NCBI GenBank assembly: GCA_017547585.1
Contig: JAFYPH010000054.1
Coordinates: 1 to 56,219, forward strand
Source of the DNA: Bacteroidaceae bacterium
GTDB taxonomy: Bacteria > Bacteroidota > Bacteroidia > Bacteroidales > Bacteroidaceae
DNA: 56,219 nt
Direction of reading: 5' to 3'
Below, piece by piece: positions 1-7,986 of this stretch. The notes beneath the pieces are model-generated. The model saw nothing but the letters and a program-made list of their open reading frames with translations. It was not told the origin of the DNA and searched no databases. Position 1 is the first letter of the stretch. The number at the start of each line of letters is the position of its first letter. Made by a program: the position numbers and the translations under genes.

Positions 1-2
1 AA

Positions 3-101
3 CTGGAACTTAAGAAGTATATCCATTACTACAACAATGATAGAATAAAACTGAGACTAAAAGGAAAGAGTCCGGTGCAATACCGAACTCTTTACCAATA
101 A
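3..101 (+). CDS. IS3-family transposase OrfB, C-terminal fragment
   Basis: The frame starting at base 3 is open from the window edge to a TAA at 99-101. It gives 32 residues containing YIHYYNNDRI and KGKSPVQYR, the characteristic tail of the rve-type integrase domain of IS3/IS150-group transposases (family knowledge). The catalytic DDE residues lie upstream of the window. It is partial because of the window edge and need not be broken. Confidence 0.8.
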   Translation: MELKKYIHYYNNDRIKLRLKGKSPVQYRTLYQ

Positions 102-117
102 ATTTATTTATTAATCC

Positions 118-141
118 GTCCAACTTTTTGGGGTCAGATCA
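118..141 (+). repeat. Terminal inverted repeat of the IS3-family element
   Basis: The sequence ends in GGGGTCAGATCA. Read on the other strand it is TGATCTGACCCC, the form of terminal repeat seen in many IS3-family elements. The partner repeat is outside the window, so the exact length is inferred. Confidence 0.6.
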
Positions 142-284
142 AAATTTTCGGCAGCCTTTATTTGTTGGTGCATAATTTACTCCTTATAAAATGCAACAAG
201 ATTCTCCTTCTAATATAATCTCCCAGGGGCGAGAAGAAAATACAATAGCAGCAGATGGTGGAAAAGAATTTGCAAAACCACGGG
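142..284. other. Non-coding spacer between IS end and GH92 promoter block
   Basis: There is no open frame with coding character and no clear hairpin. The spacer lies directly next to the IS end, so the original upstream region of the GH92 gene may have been cut by the insertion. Confidence 0.5.
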
Positions 285-332
285 AAATAGCATAAAATTA
301 AAAAATTTCTTTTTATTTTTGTAAGTCGTACC
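285..332 (+). promoter_or_regulatory. Promoter and conserved leader start of the GH92 gene
   Basis: TATTTTTG at 314-321 fits the Bacteroidales -7 consensus TAnnTTTG. It sits in an AT-rich tract and is followed by GTAAGTCGTACC (321-332). Essentially the same block occurs on the minus strand upstream of the ROK kinase (5040-4994), including the AT tract, the -7 box and GTAAGTCGTACC. No convincing -33 TTTG is seen. Confidence 0.7.
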
Positions 333-381
333 ATTCTAATGCCGAGTGTCGGTTGGATAACCTCCCGAGAAAGAAGAATGG
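331..381 (+). promoter_or_regulatory. Potentially structured 5' leader of the GH92 mRNA
   Basis: Bases 331-337 (CCATTCT) can pair with 375-381 (AGAATGG). They enclose two small hairpins: CCGA/TCGG (342-345 with 349-352) and GGTT/AACC (351-354 with 359-362). The two inner stems share two bases and would compete. This could be a folded leader or switch; no known riboswitch class was recognised. Confidence 0.35.
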
Positions 382-471
382 CTATTGTGCTCGAAATGAG
401 AAGTTTAATCTATTATTAAATAAGAATTCGACAGCATTCGCAGGTCGTATTCGCCAAATATTTTTTAACGT

Positions 472-2715
472 ATGAAGAAATTCAAGAAAATCTGGGCATT
501 TTTGGCTGTGGCGGCACTTATTTGTGCCTGTGGCGGCAAAAGCCAAAAAGAGTATGTGGACTATGTGAATCCTTATATAGGAAACGTCAGCCATCTGCTC
601 GTCCCCACCTATCCCACCATTCAGCTGCCTAACAGTATGCTACGTGTTTACCCCGGACGCGGCGACTACACATCAGAGAGAGTGAACGGACTCCCTATTG
701 TGGTTACCAACCACCGCGAGCGCTCGGCATTCAACCTGACACCCTATCAGGGCGAGGAGCTGAAAAATGTACGCTCTTACACCTACGACAATGAGAAGAT
801 AACACCTTACTCATTCGAGACAGAGCTCGACGACAATAATATGGCTGTTAAATATGCCTTGTCGCATCAATCGGCTATCTACAACATCGAGTTCCGCAGC
901 ACAGACAAGCCTGTGTACATTATGCTGAACAGCAGAAAAGGTGCTATGCACGTCGACAAAAAGGCTATCAGCGGCTATCAGAGTCTGAGCAACAATACAA
1001 ACGTCTACCTTTACATTGAGCCCGAACAGACACCCGTCGAGGCAGCTATCCTCGAGGACAGCAAGCTGGTCGAGAAGAGCGATGTTGACGGCGAGAATGC
1101 TTGCGCTGTATGGCGTTTCGCCGATGGCACCAAGCAGGTTAACCTGCGTTACGGAATCTCTTTCATCAGCTGCGAGCAGGCTAAAAAGAATCTCGAGCGC
1201 GAGCAGAAAGACTTCGACGTTGAGGCTCTTGCCAAAGTAGGACGCGAAGTGTGGAACAAGGCCCTTTCGCGCATCGCAGTGCAGGGTGGTACCGAGGACG
1301 AAAAAACCGTGCTCTATTCATCATACTACCGCACCTTCGAGCGCCCCATATGCATGAGCGAGGATGGTCGTTACTTCAGTGCTTTCGATGGAAAGGTACA
1401 CGAGGATAATGGCGTTCCCTTCTACACTGACGACTGGATTTGGGACACCTACCGTGCCGCACACCCCCTTCGTCTGCTCATCGATAAAGATATTGAGGAG
1501 TATATAATCGACTCTTATCTGCGTATGGCCGAGCAGATGGGTAATATGTGGATGCCCACATTCCCCGAGGTTATTGGTGACACTCGTCGTATGAACTCTA
1601 ATCACGCAGTGGTTACTGTAGCCGACGCATTGGCAAAGGGACTCAAAGTCGATTATGCAAAGGCTTATGAGGCTTGTCGCAAGGGTATTGAGGAGAAGAC
1701 ACTCGCGCCCTGGTGTTCACAGCCTGCCGGATGGATTGACAGCTTCTACCATGCGCGAGGATATATTCCTGCATTGCGCAAGGGAGAGCCCGAGAACGAC
1801 CCCAATGTGACTCCTTGGGAGAAACGTCAGCCTATCGCTGTTACCTTGGGTACCGCTTACGACCAGTGGTGTCTCCATCTGTTGGCAAAGGCATTGGGCA
1901 AAGAGGACGAGGCTGCATATTATCTTAAATGTGCGCGCAACTACCGCAATGTATTCCACCCCGAAACAGCCTTCTTCCATCCTAAAGACAAGGATGGCAA
2001 CTGGATAGAGCCTTTCGACTACCGCTTCTCGGGTGGCATGGGCGCACGCGAGTTCTATGGCGAAAATAATGGTTGGGTGTATCGTTGGGACGTTCCCCAC
2101 AATGTTGCCGACCTTGTTGCACTGATGGGTGGAAAGGAGAAGTTCGTCGAGAATCTCGATCGCACCTTCAGCGAGCCTTTGGGAACAAGTAAGTTTGCAT
2201 TCTATTCACAGCTGCCCGACCACACAGGTAACGTTGGTCAGTTCTCTATGGCTAACGAGCCTTCGTTGCACATTCCTTACCTCTACAACTATGCAGGTGC
2301 TCCCTGGAAAACACAGAAACGCATACGCCAGATGTTGAAGACCTGGTTCCGCAACGACCTTATGGGTATTCCCGGTGACGAGGATGGCGGCGGAATGACC
2401 TCTTTTGTGGTATTCTCTTCATTGGGATTCTATCCTGTAACTCCCGGCTCGGCTTCATATAATATTGGTAGCCCGCTGTTCACAAATGCCAAAATTACTT
2501 TGAGCGGCGGTAAGATATTCGAGATTGAGGCTGTAAACGCTTCTACCGAGAATAAATATATTCAGTCGGCTACGCTCAATGGAAAAGAGTGGAACAAGCC
2601 TTGGTTCAGCCACGATGATATTAAGGATGGCGCTAAGCTTGTGCTTATTATGGGTGACAAGCCCAACAAAGAGTGGGGTAGCGCCGACGATGCTGTACCT
2701 CCTTCAATCGACTAA
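472..2715 (+). CDS. GH92 family alpha-1,2-mannosidase, lipoprotein
   Basis: The 747-residue protein matches glycoside hydrolase family 92, calcium-dependent exo-acting alpha-mannosidases that trim N-glycans and mannans. Residues 1-20 form a lipoprotein signal with Cys20 as the acylated residue, so it should be membrane-anchored in the periplasm or at the surface. An N-terminal beta-sandwich (about 28-240) is followed by the (alpha/alpha)6 catalytic domain. GDEDGGGMTSF at about 635-645 corresponds to the family's catalytic-base region, and GFYPVTPGS follows it. The ATG at 472 is the first start and begins the signal peptide. No SusC/SusD pair lies in the window. It converges on the ROK kinase/mannose-6-phosphate isomerase unit, a plausible route for the mannose it releases. 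Linkage specificity is inferred from the family only. Confidence 0.9.
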   Translation: MKKFKKIWAFLAVAALICACGGKSQKEYVDYVNPYIGNVSHLLVPTYPTIQLPNSMLRVYPGRGDYTSERVNGLPIVVTNHRERSAFNLTPYQGEELKNVRSYTYDNEKITPYSFETELDDNNMAVKYALSHQSAIYNIEFRSTDKPVYIMLNSRKGAMHVDKKAISGYQSLSNNTNVYLYIEPEQTPVEAAILEDSKLVEKSDVDGENACAVWRFADGTKQVNLRYGISFISCEQAKKNLEREQKDFDVEALAKVGREVWNKALSRIAVQGGTEDEKTVLYSSYYRTFERPICMSEDGRYFSAFDGKVHEDNGVPFYTDDWIWDTYRAAHPLRLLIDKDIEEYIIDSYLRMAEQMGNMWMPTFPEVIGDTRRMNSNHAVVTVADALAKGLKVDYAKAYEACRKGIEEKTLAPWCSQPAGWIDSFYHARGYIPALRKGEPENDPNVTPWEKRQPIAVTLGTAYDQWCLHLLAKALGKEDEAAYYLKCARNYRNVFHPETAFFHPKDKDGNWIEPFDYRFSGGMGAREFYGENNGWVYRWDVPHNVADLVALMGGKEKFVENLDRTFSEPLGTSKFAFYSQLPDHTGNVGQFSMANEPSLHIPYLYNYAGAPWKTQKRIRQMLKTWFRNDLMGIPGDEDGGGMTSFVVFSSLGFYPVTPGSASYNIGSPLFTNAKITLSGGKIFEIEAVNASTENKYIQSATLNGKEWNKPWFSHDDIKDGAKLVLIMGDKPNKEWGSADDAVPPSID

Positions 2716-2736
2716 TGTTGAAAACGTGAATATGTT

Positions 2737-2766
2737 AAATGAGGGCCCTTTGTGGCCCTCATTTTT
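2737..2766 (+). terminator. Rho-independent terminator of the GH92 gene
   Basis: An 11-bp perfect stem (AAATGAGGGCC with GGCCCTCATTT, 2737-2747 and 2754-2764) has a 6-base loop and is followed by a T-run. It lies 22 bases after the GH92 stop. Confidence 0.85.
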
Positions 2767-2807
2767 CTGCCTGCAATGAGCGTTTGATGCACTTTTCATC
2801 GGACGCA

Positions 2808-2850
2808 AAAAATAATCCGAGGACTTTTAAAAGTCTTCGGATTATTTTTG
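2808..2850. terminator. Bidirectional terminator between converging units
   Basis: A long near-perfect inverted repeat (AATAATCCGA...GACTTTT with AAAAGTC...TCGGATTATT) is flanked by A-runs on the left and T-runs on the right. It can serve both the GH92 gene (+) and the manA unit (-). Confidence 0.8.
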
Positions 2851-2903
2851 TACCCATTCGACATTTATATTCGTGCTTTTTGTGCACTCCTATAAATGCT
2901 GCT

Positions 2904-3866
2904 TTATGAATTTATGTGGGTCTCTATCAGCTTGATGTTACCATCTACCTGCAACTGCTTGTTCTCGGCTGCGATGAGCAGAGTGTCTCCTGCCTTCACG
3001 CTCACAGTCTCGCCCTCGTCGGTGGTTACTGTGCCAGCACCCTTCAGTATTATAAGTACGACAAAAGTGTCCTTCTTGACTGCTTCAATGTTTGTGGGGC
3101 TGTCAATGTCGTAGACGCTGGTGGTAAAGTAGGGGCAATCGGCAATCTCCACTGCCTGATTTTTGCAGGGGGTGTATTGGGTGCGATAGTCATCGAATAC
3201 AGTGTAGTCGATGGCCTCGGCAGCCTCTTCAGTGTGCAATTCGCGGTAGTTGCCGTCCTTGTCTTTGCGCTTGAAGTCGTAGATGCGATAGGTAACGTCG
3301 CTTGTCTGCTGAATCTCGGCCAAGAAACATCCTGCGCCGATAGCGTGGATGCGTCCTGCGGGAAGGAAGAATACATCATCCTCTTTAACAGGGTATTGTG
3401 CCAATGCGTCGCAGATGCTTCCGTCCTCTACCATTGCCTTATACTCGTCGGGGGTAATCTGTTTCTTCAGTCCGCTGTATAATTTGGCATCGGCATCCGA
3501 CTGCATCAGATACCACATTTCGGTCTTTCCTCGCATTTTACCTTGACGCACAGCTGTTTCGTCGTCGGGGTGCACCTGAATAGAGAGGTCCTGACGTGCA
3601 TCGATGAACTTTATGAGCAGGGGAAATTCGTCGCCGAAACGTACGTAGTTGGCTTTTCCAACGAGCTTCTCCTTGTACTCGGCCACCAAGGTGTTCAGCG
3701 GCTTATTCTCCATTGTGATGCATTGTGTCTGGTCGTTAGGAACGCCTGACAGCTCCCAGCTCTCTCCAATGTTAGGAGTGTTGCTGTCAAGCTGCTTGAA
3801 AGGGATTATTTTGTCGCCTCCCCAGAGAATTTGCTTGAGTAAAGGTTGAAATTGTAATATTTTCAT
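2904..3866 (-). CDS. manA: Mannose-6-phosphate isomerase, class I (type I PMI)
   Basis: This 320-residue cupin enzyme interconverts mannose-6-phosphate and fructose-6-phosphate in the cytoplasm. The zinc ligands are visible: QVHPDD at 97-102 (His99), Glu116 in KTEMWY, and His174 in GRIHAIG. The following EIQQTSDVTYRIYDF segment is typical of the short bacterial form. It lies 33 bases after the ROK kinase on the same strand and is almost certainly cotranscribed. With the GH92 mannosidase next door, the three make a release, phosphorylation and isomerisation set for mannose (inference). Confidence 0.92.
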   Translation of the reverse strand: MKILQFQPLLKQILWGGDKIIPFKQLDSNTPNIGESWELSGVPNDQTQCITMENKPLNTLVAEYKEKLVGKANYVRFGDEFPLLIKFIDARQDLSIQVHPDDETAVRQGKMRGKTEMWYLMQSDADAKLYSGLKKQITPDEYKAMVEDGSICDALAQYPVKEDDVFFLPAGRIHAIGAGCFLAEIQQTSDVTYRIYDFKRKDKDGNYRELHTEEAAEAIDYTVFDDYRTQYTPCKNQAVEIADCPYFTTSVYDIDSPTNIEAVKKDTFVVLIILKGAGTVTTDEGETVSVKAGDTLLIAAENKQLQVDGNIKLIETHINS

Positions 3867-3899
3867 TTTCTATCTATGCAAATTTCGTCGCGCCCATTA

Positions 3900-4877
3900 T
3901 TACTGAATCTCCCAACCCACTGCCGAAGCTCCGAGTACGGCTGCGCTTGCGCCATCGAGACCGCTCACGAGGAACTGTGCCTTGTTGCGGAAGAGGGGAA
4001 GCACGTTGTTGTTGAATCCGTCGCGGATGGGCTCCATAATCAGTTCGCCGGCCTTTGTCAATCCGCCGAAGAAGATGAAGGCCTCGGGGCTAGAGAATGC
4101 TGCAAAGTTGGCACATGCCTCTCCAAGGAGATTACCTGTGAACTTATAGATTTCAAGTGCAAGCTCGTCGCCTTTGCCGGCAGCAATACTAACGTCCAAA
4201 GAAGTGATGTCGTCGGGGTTCATTTCGCGCAACAAAGAGGGGCGGTCGGTTGTTGCCAATAGCTCACGTGCGGTGCGTGCAACGCCTGTAGCCGAGCAGT
4301 AAGCCTCGAGACAGCCCTTGCGGCCGCAACCACAGGGACGACCATTCTCGGTGCGCATGATTACGTGACCAAGCTCACCTGCAAAGCCGTCGCTACCATA
4401 TACGAGCTTTCCGTCAATAACAATACCCGAGCCTACGCCTGTACCGAGTGTCAATACAATGAAATTCTTCATTCCGCGAGCAACGCCGTAGATCATCTCT
4501 CCGATGGCAGCAGCGTTTGCGTCGTTTGTCAGTGCCACGGGGATGCCTAATGCCTTGCTGAACATGTCAGCCAAAGGTACAATGCCGTCGTGAGCCCAAG
4601 GGAGGTTGGGCGCAAATTCTATAGTGCCACGATAGTAGTTGCCATTGGGAGCACCGATACCCATAGCCTTGATGGTGTCAATGCCGCCAACCTCTTCGAT
4701 GATAGGTTGCATAGCTGCTACGGCTGCTGCCACATAAGCCTCTGCGCTGTCAAAGCCGAGTGTCTTTATCGCTGTTGTAGCCTTAATTTCGCCTTTTGCA
4801 TCTACAATGCCGAATACAGAGTTTGTTCCTCCAAGGTCGAGTCCTATTACATAGGGCTTTGTTGTCTGTGTGCTCAT
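3900..4877 (-). CDS. ROK family sugar kinase (glucokinase-like)
   Basis: This 325-residue ROK kinase has the phosphate-binding motif DLGGT (14-18) and the cysteine-rich zinc motif CGCGRKGCLE at about 182-190. GTGVGSGIV in the middle is the second ATP-contact region. It phosphorylates hexoses at C6. Family members act on glucose, mannose or N-acetyl sugars, and the substrate cannot be fixed from sequence. No N-terminal helix-turn-helix is present, so it is a kinase and not a ROK repressor. It is the first gene of the unit with manA, which favours mannose or mixed hexose use. Confidence 0.88.
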   Translation of the reverse strand: MSTQTTKPYVIGLDLGGTNSVFGIVDAKGEIKATTAIKTLGFDSAEAYVAAAVAAMQPIIEEVGGIDTIKAMGIGAPNGNYYRGTIEFAPNLPWAHDGIVPLADMFSKALGIPVALTNDANAAAIGEMIYGVARGMKNFIVLTLGTGVGSGIVIDGKLVYGSDGFAGELGHVIMRTENGRPCGCGRKGCLEAYCSATGVARTARELLATTDRPSLLREMNPDDITSLDVSIAAGKGDELALEIYKFTGNLLGEACANFAAFSSPEAFIFFGGLTKAGELIMEPIRDGFNNNVLPLFRNKAQFLVSGLDGASAAVLGASAVGWEIQ

Positions 4878-4993
4878 ATTTTTTCGTTTTTAGTTATATA
4901 ATAGAAGTTATAAAATTTCACTAAAGTCCGTTTGTCGGGGAGGTGTCGCCTGATGAGTCTCTTCTCGCCCTCATTTGCCTCACGTTCCCCGGA

Positions 4994-5040
4994 GGTACGA
5001 CTTACAAAAATAAAAAGAAATTTTTAATTTATCCGCTATT
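4994..5040 (-). promoter_or_regulatory. Promoter and conserved leader start of the ROK kinase-manA unit
   Basis: Read on the minus strand, this block contains the -7 box TATTTTTG (5012-5005) followed by GTAAGTCGTACC (5005-4994), preceded by the same AT tract as the block upstream of the GH92 gene. The leader then runs about 120 bases to the start codon. It can form a CGGGGA/TCCCCG pairing around a smaller ATGAG/CTCAT hairpin. The long leader suggests post-transcriptional control (inference). Confidence 0.7.
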
Positions 5041-5121
5041 TCCCGATGTTTTACGAATTATAATCCGAAAAACGAAGCGTTACGTGATTTTCAAACGAAA
5101 TGTACTTATTGGGTGCTATAA

Positions 5122-5158
5122 AAACGTACGGCGTTGGAATTTCCAACGCCGTACGTTT
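5122..5158 (-). terminator. Terminator of the PorE-like gene
   Basis: A very strong 18-bp stem (AAACGTACGGCGTTGGAA with its exact complement) has a minimal loop. It lies 19 bases beyond the stop of the minus-strand gene and ends in T-rich sequence on that strand. It would also block read-through from the right toward the kinase promoter. Confidence 0.85.
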
Positions 5159-5176
5159 ATCTCTTGCAGCAGGGCA

Positions 5177-7162
5177 CTATTCGTACAGTTTGTATGTGGT
5201 GCGCAGCACGCGGAACTCTGTGCGGCGGTTCAGTTGATGGCAGATTTCCTGCTCCTCCTCGCTCTGGATGGCGTTTATAAACTGCTCGGTGAGAACATCG
5301 TTCTCCTTTAGGAAAGGATATTTCTCTGTCACCTTCTTCAGTATGGTCTTGGGGCTGCTCTCGCCGTAGCCTTTAGCTGTCAGGCGCTCGGCGTCGATGC
5401 CTTGCTCTATAAGGTAGTTTACTACCGATTCGGCTCTCTTCTGCGACAGCTTTTCATTGTATTTGTCGCTGCCTCTGAAGTCGCAGTGCGAGCCCAATTC
5501 TATGGTGACGTTGGGGTTGTTCTCCAGCAGTGTAACAAGCTCGTCGAGCGATGCTGTCGATTCGGGGGTGAGTGTCGCCTTGTCGAATTCGTAGAAGATG
5601 TTGTCTATGAGCACCGGACGGTGGATGGGCGCAAGCTCAAAGTCACGCTGATACTCTACCTTGCCTGTCTGGTCGGTGGTTGTGAGTTCCTGCATGGCGT
5701 TCAGATAGCCTTTGCATGTGCCCAAGAGCACGTACTCCACGCCCGGGGTTACGCGCACCGAGTACGAGCCGTCGTTCATCACTCCTATGCTGCTCTTCGA
5801 GCCGTCGTTGCCTATCATGTGAATGACGCCTCCCGTAAGTTCGTAGCCATCCTTCTCGTAGAGCCATCCGCGCAGCATGTGCACCGTCTCGGGAAGGTAG
5901 AATGAGTATATGTGGTCCCAACCACGTGCGTCGTTTCTGTTCGACGAGAAGTATCCGCGGTAGAGTTCGGGGGCGAAGGTGATTCCAAAGTCGTCGGCGT
6001 TGGAGTTTACCGGTGCCATCATATTGTTCACTTTGTAGGTGCTGTCGTTCACCTGTGAGGCGCAGAAAATGTCGAGTCCGCCCATGCCCGGGTAGCCGTT
6101 CGACGAGAAATAGAGCTCTTTGCCGGGGCCGAAGGCGGGGAACAGTTCGTTGCCCTCGGTGTTTATCTGTTCGCCGAGATTTTCGAGGATTCCCTCCTTG
6201 AACTTATTGCTGCCAATGTAGAATCGCCAGATGTCGAAGCCTCCCACTCCTCCCGCCATGTCCGAGGCAAAGTAGAGCCACTCGCCGTCGGGCGACACTG
6301 CGGGGTGGGCATACGACGAGAGGGTGTCCGAGGATATTTTCACGGGCTCGGGCTTGCCCCACGTAGCGTCCTTGCGGGGGCTGCGGTAGATGGCTGCGAA
6401 ACGCGGAAATTGGTCGTCGGTGACGCAGCGTGTGAAGTACATGGTCTTTCCGTCGGGGGTGAAGGCGCATGCTCCATCTTCGTAGGCGCTGTTAGTCTCG
6501 CCCTGTATGAGCTCCACCTTCTGCCACTTTCCTTTGTCGTTGCGTTTGGTGAGGAAAAGGTCGGCACACTTCTGGCCGGTGACGCCGCTGATGTCCGTGC
6601 CTGTGGCCTCTTTGCGTGTAGAGGTTGTCACTATCATGGTAGTGTCGCTGCCCACATACATGGGGCAGAAGTCGCTGCGCATTCCGTTGAGCTCGTCCGC
6701 TCTTTTGACAATGTATTTTGTGGGGTTTTTCTTCCATTCGGCCGACTGGCGGGCAGTCTGCAGGCCCACCTGCGCGAGACGGTCCTCGCTGTCGATGGCC
6801 AGGAATGTCTCGTAGCTTTTTATAGCCTCTTTGTAATTGCCTGTGACAAGCAGTGCATCGGCCAGATGACGATGGACGAGGCTGTCGGGGTAGTTGTAGC
6901 GTATGGCGTTCTTGTAGCTGCCCATGGCGCGTGCAGCGTTGTTGGTCTTGCGGTAACATTCGGCCATCTTCCATGCAATTACTCCGCGTGTGCTCTTCTC
7001 TTTGGGATTGGTCTTGCGGTAGGCTTTCTTGTACTCTTTGGCAGCCTCGATGTATTCGTTTATTGCATAGAATTGGTCTCCTTTTCTTATGGCCTTGTCG
7101 GTGCTGCACGAGAAAAGGAGTGTCGCTACGAGTATATATAGTATGTGATTGATGCGTATCAT
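5177..7162 (-). CDS. PorE-like OmpA-family lipoprotein (TPR, beta-propeller, CRD, OmpA_C)
   Basis: The 661-residue protein starts with a lipoprotein signal (Cys19 in LLFSC). It continues with TPR-like helices (about 25-140), a PD40/WD40-type propeller with repeated S/TPDG and DIF/DIW motifs (about 160-420), a carboxypeptidase-regulatory-like domain (about 430-510) and an OmpA C-terminal peptidoglycan-binding domain (about 525-661, EFDKATLTPES and NRRTEFRV). This is the domain order described for PorE of the Porphyromonas type IX secretion system. Paralogues occur in Bacteroidales without full T9SS, so the role could be T9SS anchoring or general envelope attachment. It is monocistronic with its own terminator. 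The start ATG at 7162 gives the signal peptide directly. Confidence 0.75.
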   Translation of the reverse strand: MIRINHILYILVATLLFSCSTDKAIRKGDQFYAINEYIEAAKEYKKAYRKTNPKEKSTRGVIAWKMAECYRKTNNAARAMGSYKNAIRYNYPDSLVHRHLADALLVTGNYKEAIKSYETFLAIDSEDRLAQVGLQTARQSAEWKKNPTKYIVKRADELNGMRSDFCPMYVGSDTTMIVTTSTRKEATGTDISGVTGQKCADLFLTKRNDKGKWQKVELIQGETNSAYEDGACAFTPDGKTMYFTRCVTDDQFPRFAAIYRSPRKDATWGKPEPVKISSDTLSSYAHPAVSPDGEWLYFASDMAGGVGGFDIWRFYIGSNKFKEGILENLGEQINTEGNELFPAFGPGKELYFSSNGYPGMGGLDIFCASQVNDSTYKVNNMMAPVNSNADDFGITFAPELYRGYFSSNRNDARGWDHIYSFYLPETVHMLRGWLYEKDGYELTGGVIHMIGNDGSKSSIGVMNDGSYSVRVTPGVEYVLLGTCKGYLNAMQELTTTDQTGKVEYQRDFELAPIHRPVLIDNIFYEFDKATLTPESTASLDELVTLLENNPNVTIELGSHCDFRGSDKYNEKLSQKRAESVVNYLIEQGIDAERLTAKGYGESSPKTILKKVTEKYPFLKENDVLTEQFINAIQSEEEQEICHQLNRRTEFRVLRTTYKLYE

Positions 7163-7268
7163 TATATTAATAACTGAAAAACAGCCTTTTTATTATACGA
7201 TTGTACGTTTTTATTTGCGCGGCCGCTTATTTTGTGCCCCTGAGGGGGTGTATGTGAATATGAATCAC

Positions 7269-7276
7269 TATCTTTG
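7269..7276 (+). promoter_or_regulatory. -7 promoter box of the DUF1080 gene
   Basis: TATCTTTG matches the Bacteroidales -7 consensus, 35 bases before the ATG. A CCCC-TGA-GGGG hairpin lies just upstream at about 7237-7248. The -33 element is not clear. Confidence 0.55.
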
Positions 7277-7310
7277 CCGCAAATAGCGAAAAACATAAAT
7301 TTAGTAAAAT

Positions 7311-7928
7311 ATGAAGAAATTATTTTTAATGCTTGCAACGGTTGCATTGTTCTGCACAGGTTGCAGCAACGGCAAAAAGACAGAATTGTTCAACGGCCGC
7401 GACCTTACAGGATGGGTGGGCTACGTTGACTCGGCAACTGACATTCCCGCCGATGTTGTTTATACAGTGAACGACGGAAAAATATGCATCGCCGGAACTC
7501 CTTTCGGCTATCTGCGTACAGAGAAGAAATATGGCGACTACACTCTGCACGTTGAGTGGCGCTGGGTGGGCGAAGGTACCAACAGCGGACTTTTCCAGCG
7601 TGTGCAGGATGGCGACAAGCTGTGGTGCACAGCTATCGAGTGCCAGCTTTGCAGCGGTAAGGCCGGTGACTTTGTGATGCTTGGCGGCGCAAAAATAAAA
7701 GAGGTTGAGTGCGTGGGCGAGTACCCCGTGAAGGACCGCATTGGCGATTACGAGAATCCCGTGGGCGAGTGGAACAGCGCAGACATCATCTGCGAGGGTA
7801 ACAGCATCAAGGTGATGATTAACGGCAAGGCGCAGAATGAGTGTACCTGCGAGTTTGTCGATGGCTACATTGCTCTGCAGAGCGAGGGTGGCCCCATCGA
7901 GTTCCGCAACATCTATATTGTAGAATAG
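7311..7928 (+). CDS. DUF1080 (3-keto-disaccharide hydrolase type) lipoprotein
   Basis: The 205-residue protein has a lipoprotein signal (Cys18 in CTGC) followed by one DUF1080 domain with the concanavalin-like signature LFNGRDLTGW near its start, NSGLFQR in the middle and GPIEFRNIYI at the end. Pfam calls this family 3-keto-disaccharide hydrolase; some members act on 3-keto-glycosides and others appear only to bind sugars. It sits alone between two convergent or divergent minus-strand genes. The exact substrate is unknown. Confidence 0.82.
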   Translation: MKKLFLMLATVALFCTGCSNGKKTELFNGRDLTGWVGYVDSATDIPADVVYTVNDGKICIAGTPFGYLRTEKKYGDYTLHVEWRWVGEGTNSGLFQRVQDGDKLWCTAIECQLCSGKAGDFVMLGGAKIKEVECVGEYPVKDRIGDYENPVGEWNSADIICEGNSIKVMINGKAQNECTCEFVDGYIALQSEGGPIEFRNIYIVE

Positions 7929-7944
7929 TCTTTTTATAGAATAG

Positions 7945-7986
7945 ATAGCAATAAAGGCTGCACCATGGTGCAGCCTTTATTGCTAT
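7945..7986. terminator. 42-bp perfect palindrome, bidirectional terminator
   Basis: ATAGCAATAAAGGCTGCACC is followed by AT and then its exact reverse complement. The structure lies between the DUF1080 gene (+) and topB (-), and its right arm overlaps the topB stop codon (7983-7985). It can terminate transcription from both sides. Confidence 0.85.

Larger units (their letters stand above)
1..141 (+). mobile_element. Right end of an IS3-family insertion sequence (partial)
   Basis: The window opens inside an insertion sequence. Bases 3-101 encode the C-terminus of an IS3-type transposase and the element ends near base 141 in a sequence whose reverse complement begins TGATCTGACCCC, ending in the TG/CA dinucleotide usual for the IS3 family. 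The left half lies outside the window, so completeness and target duplication cannot be judged. Confidence 0.75.
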
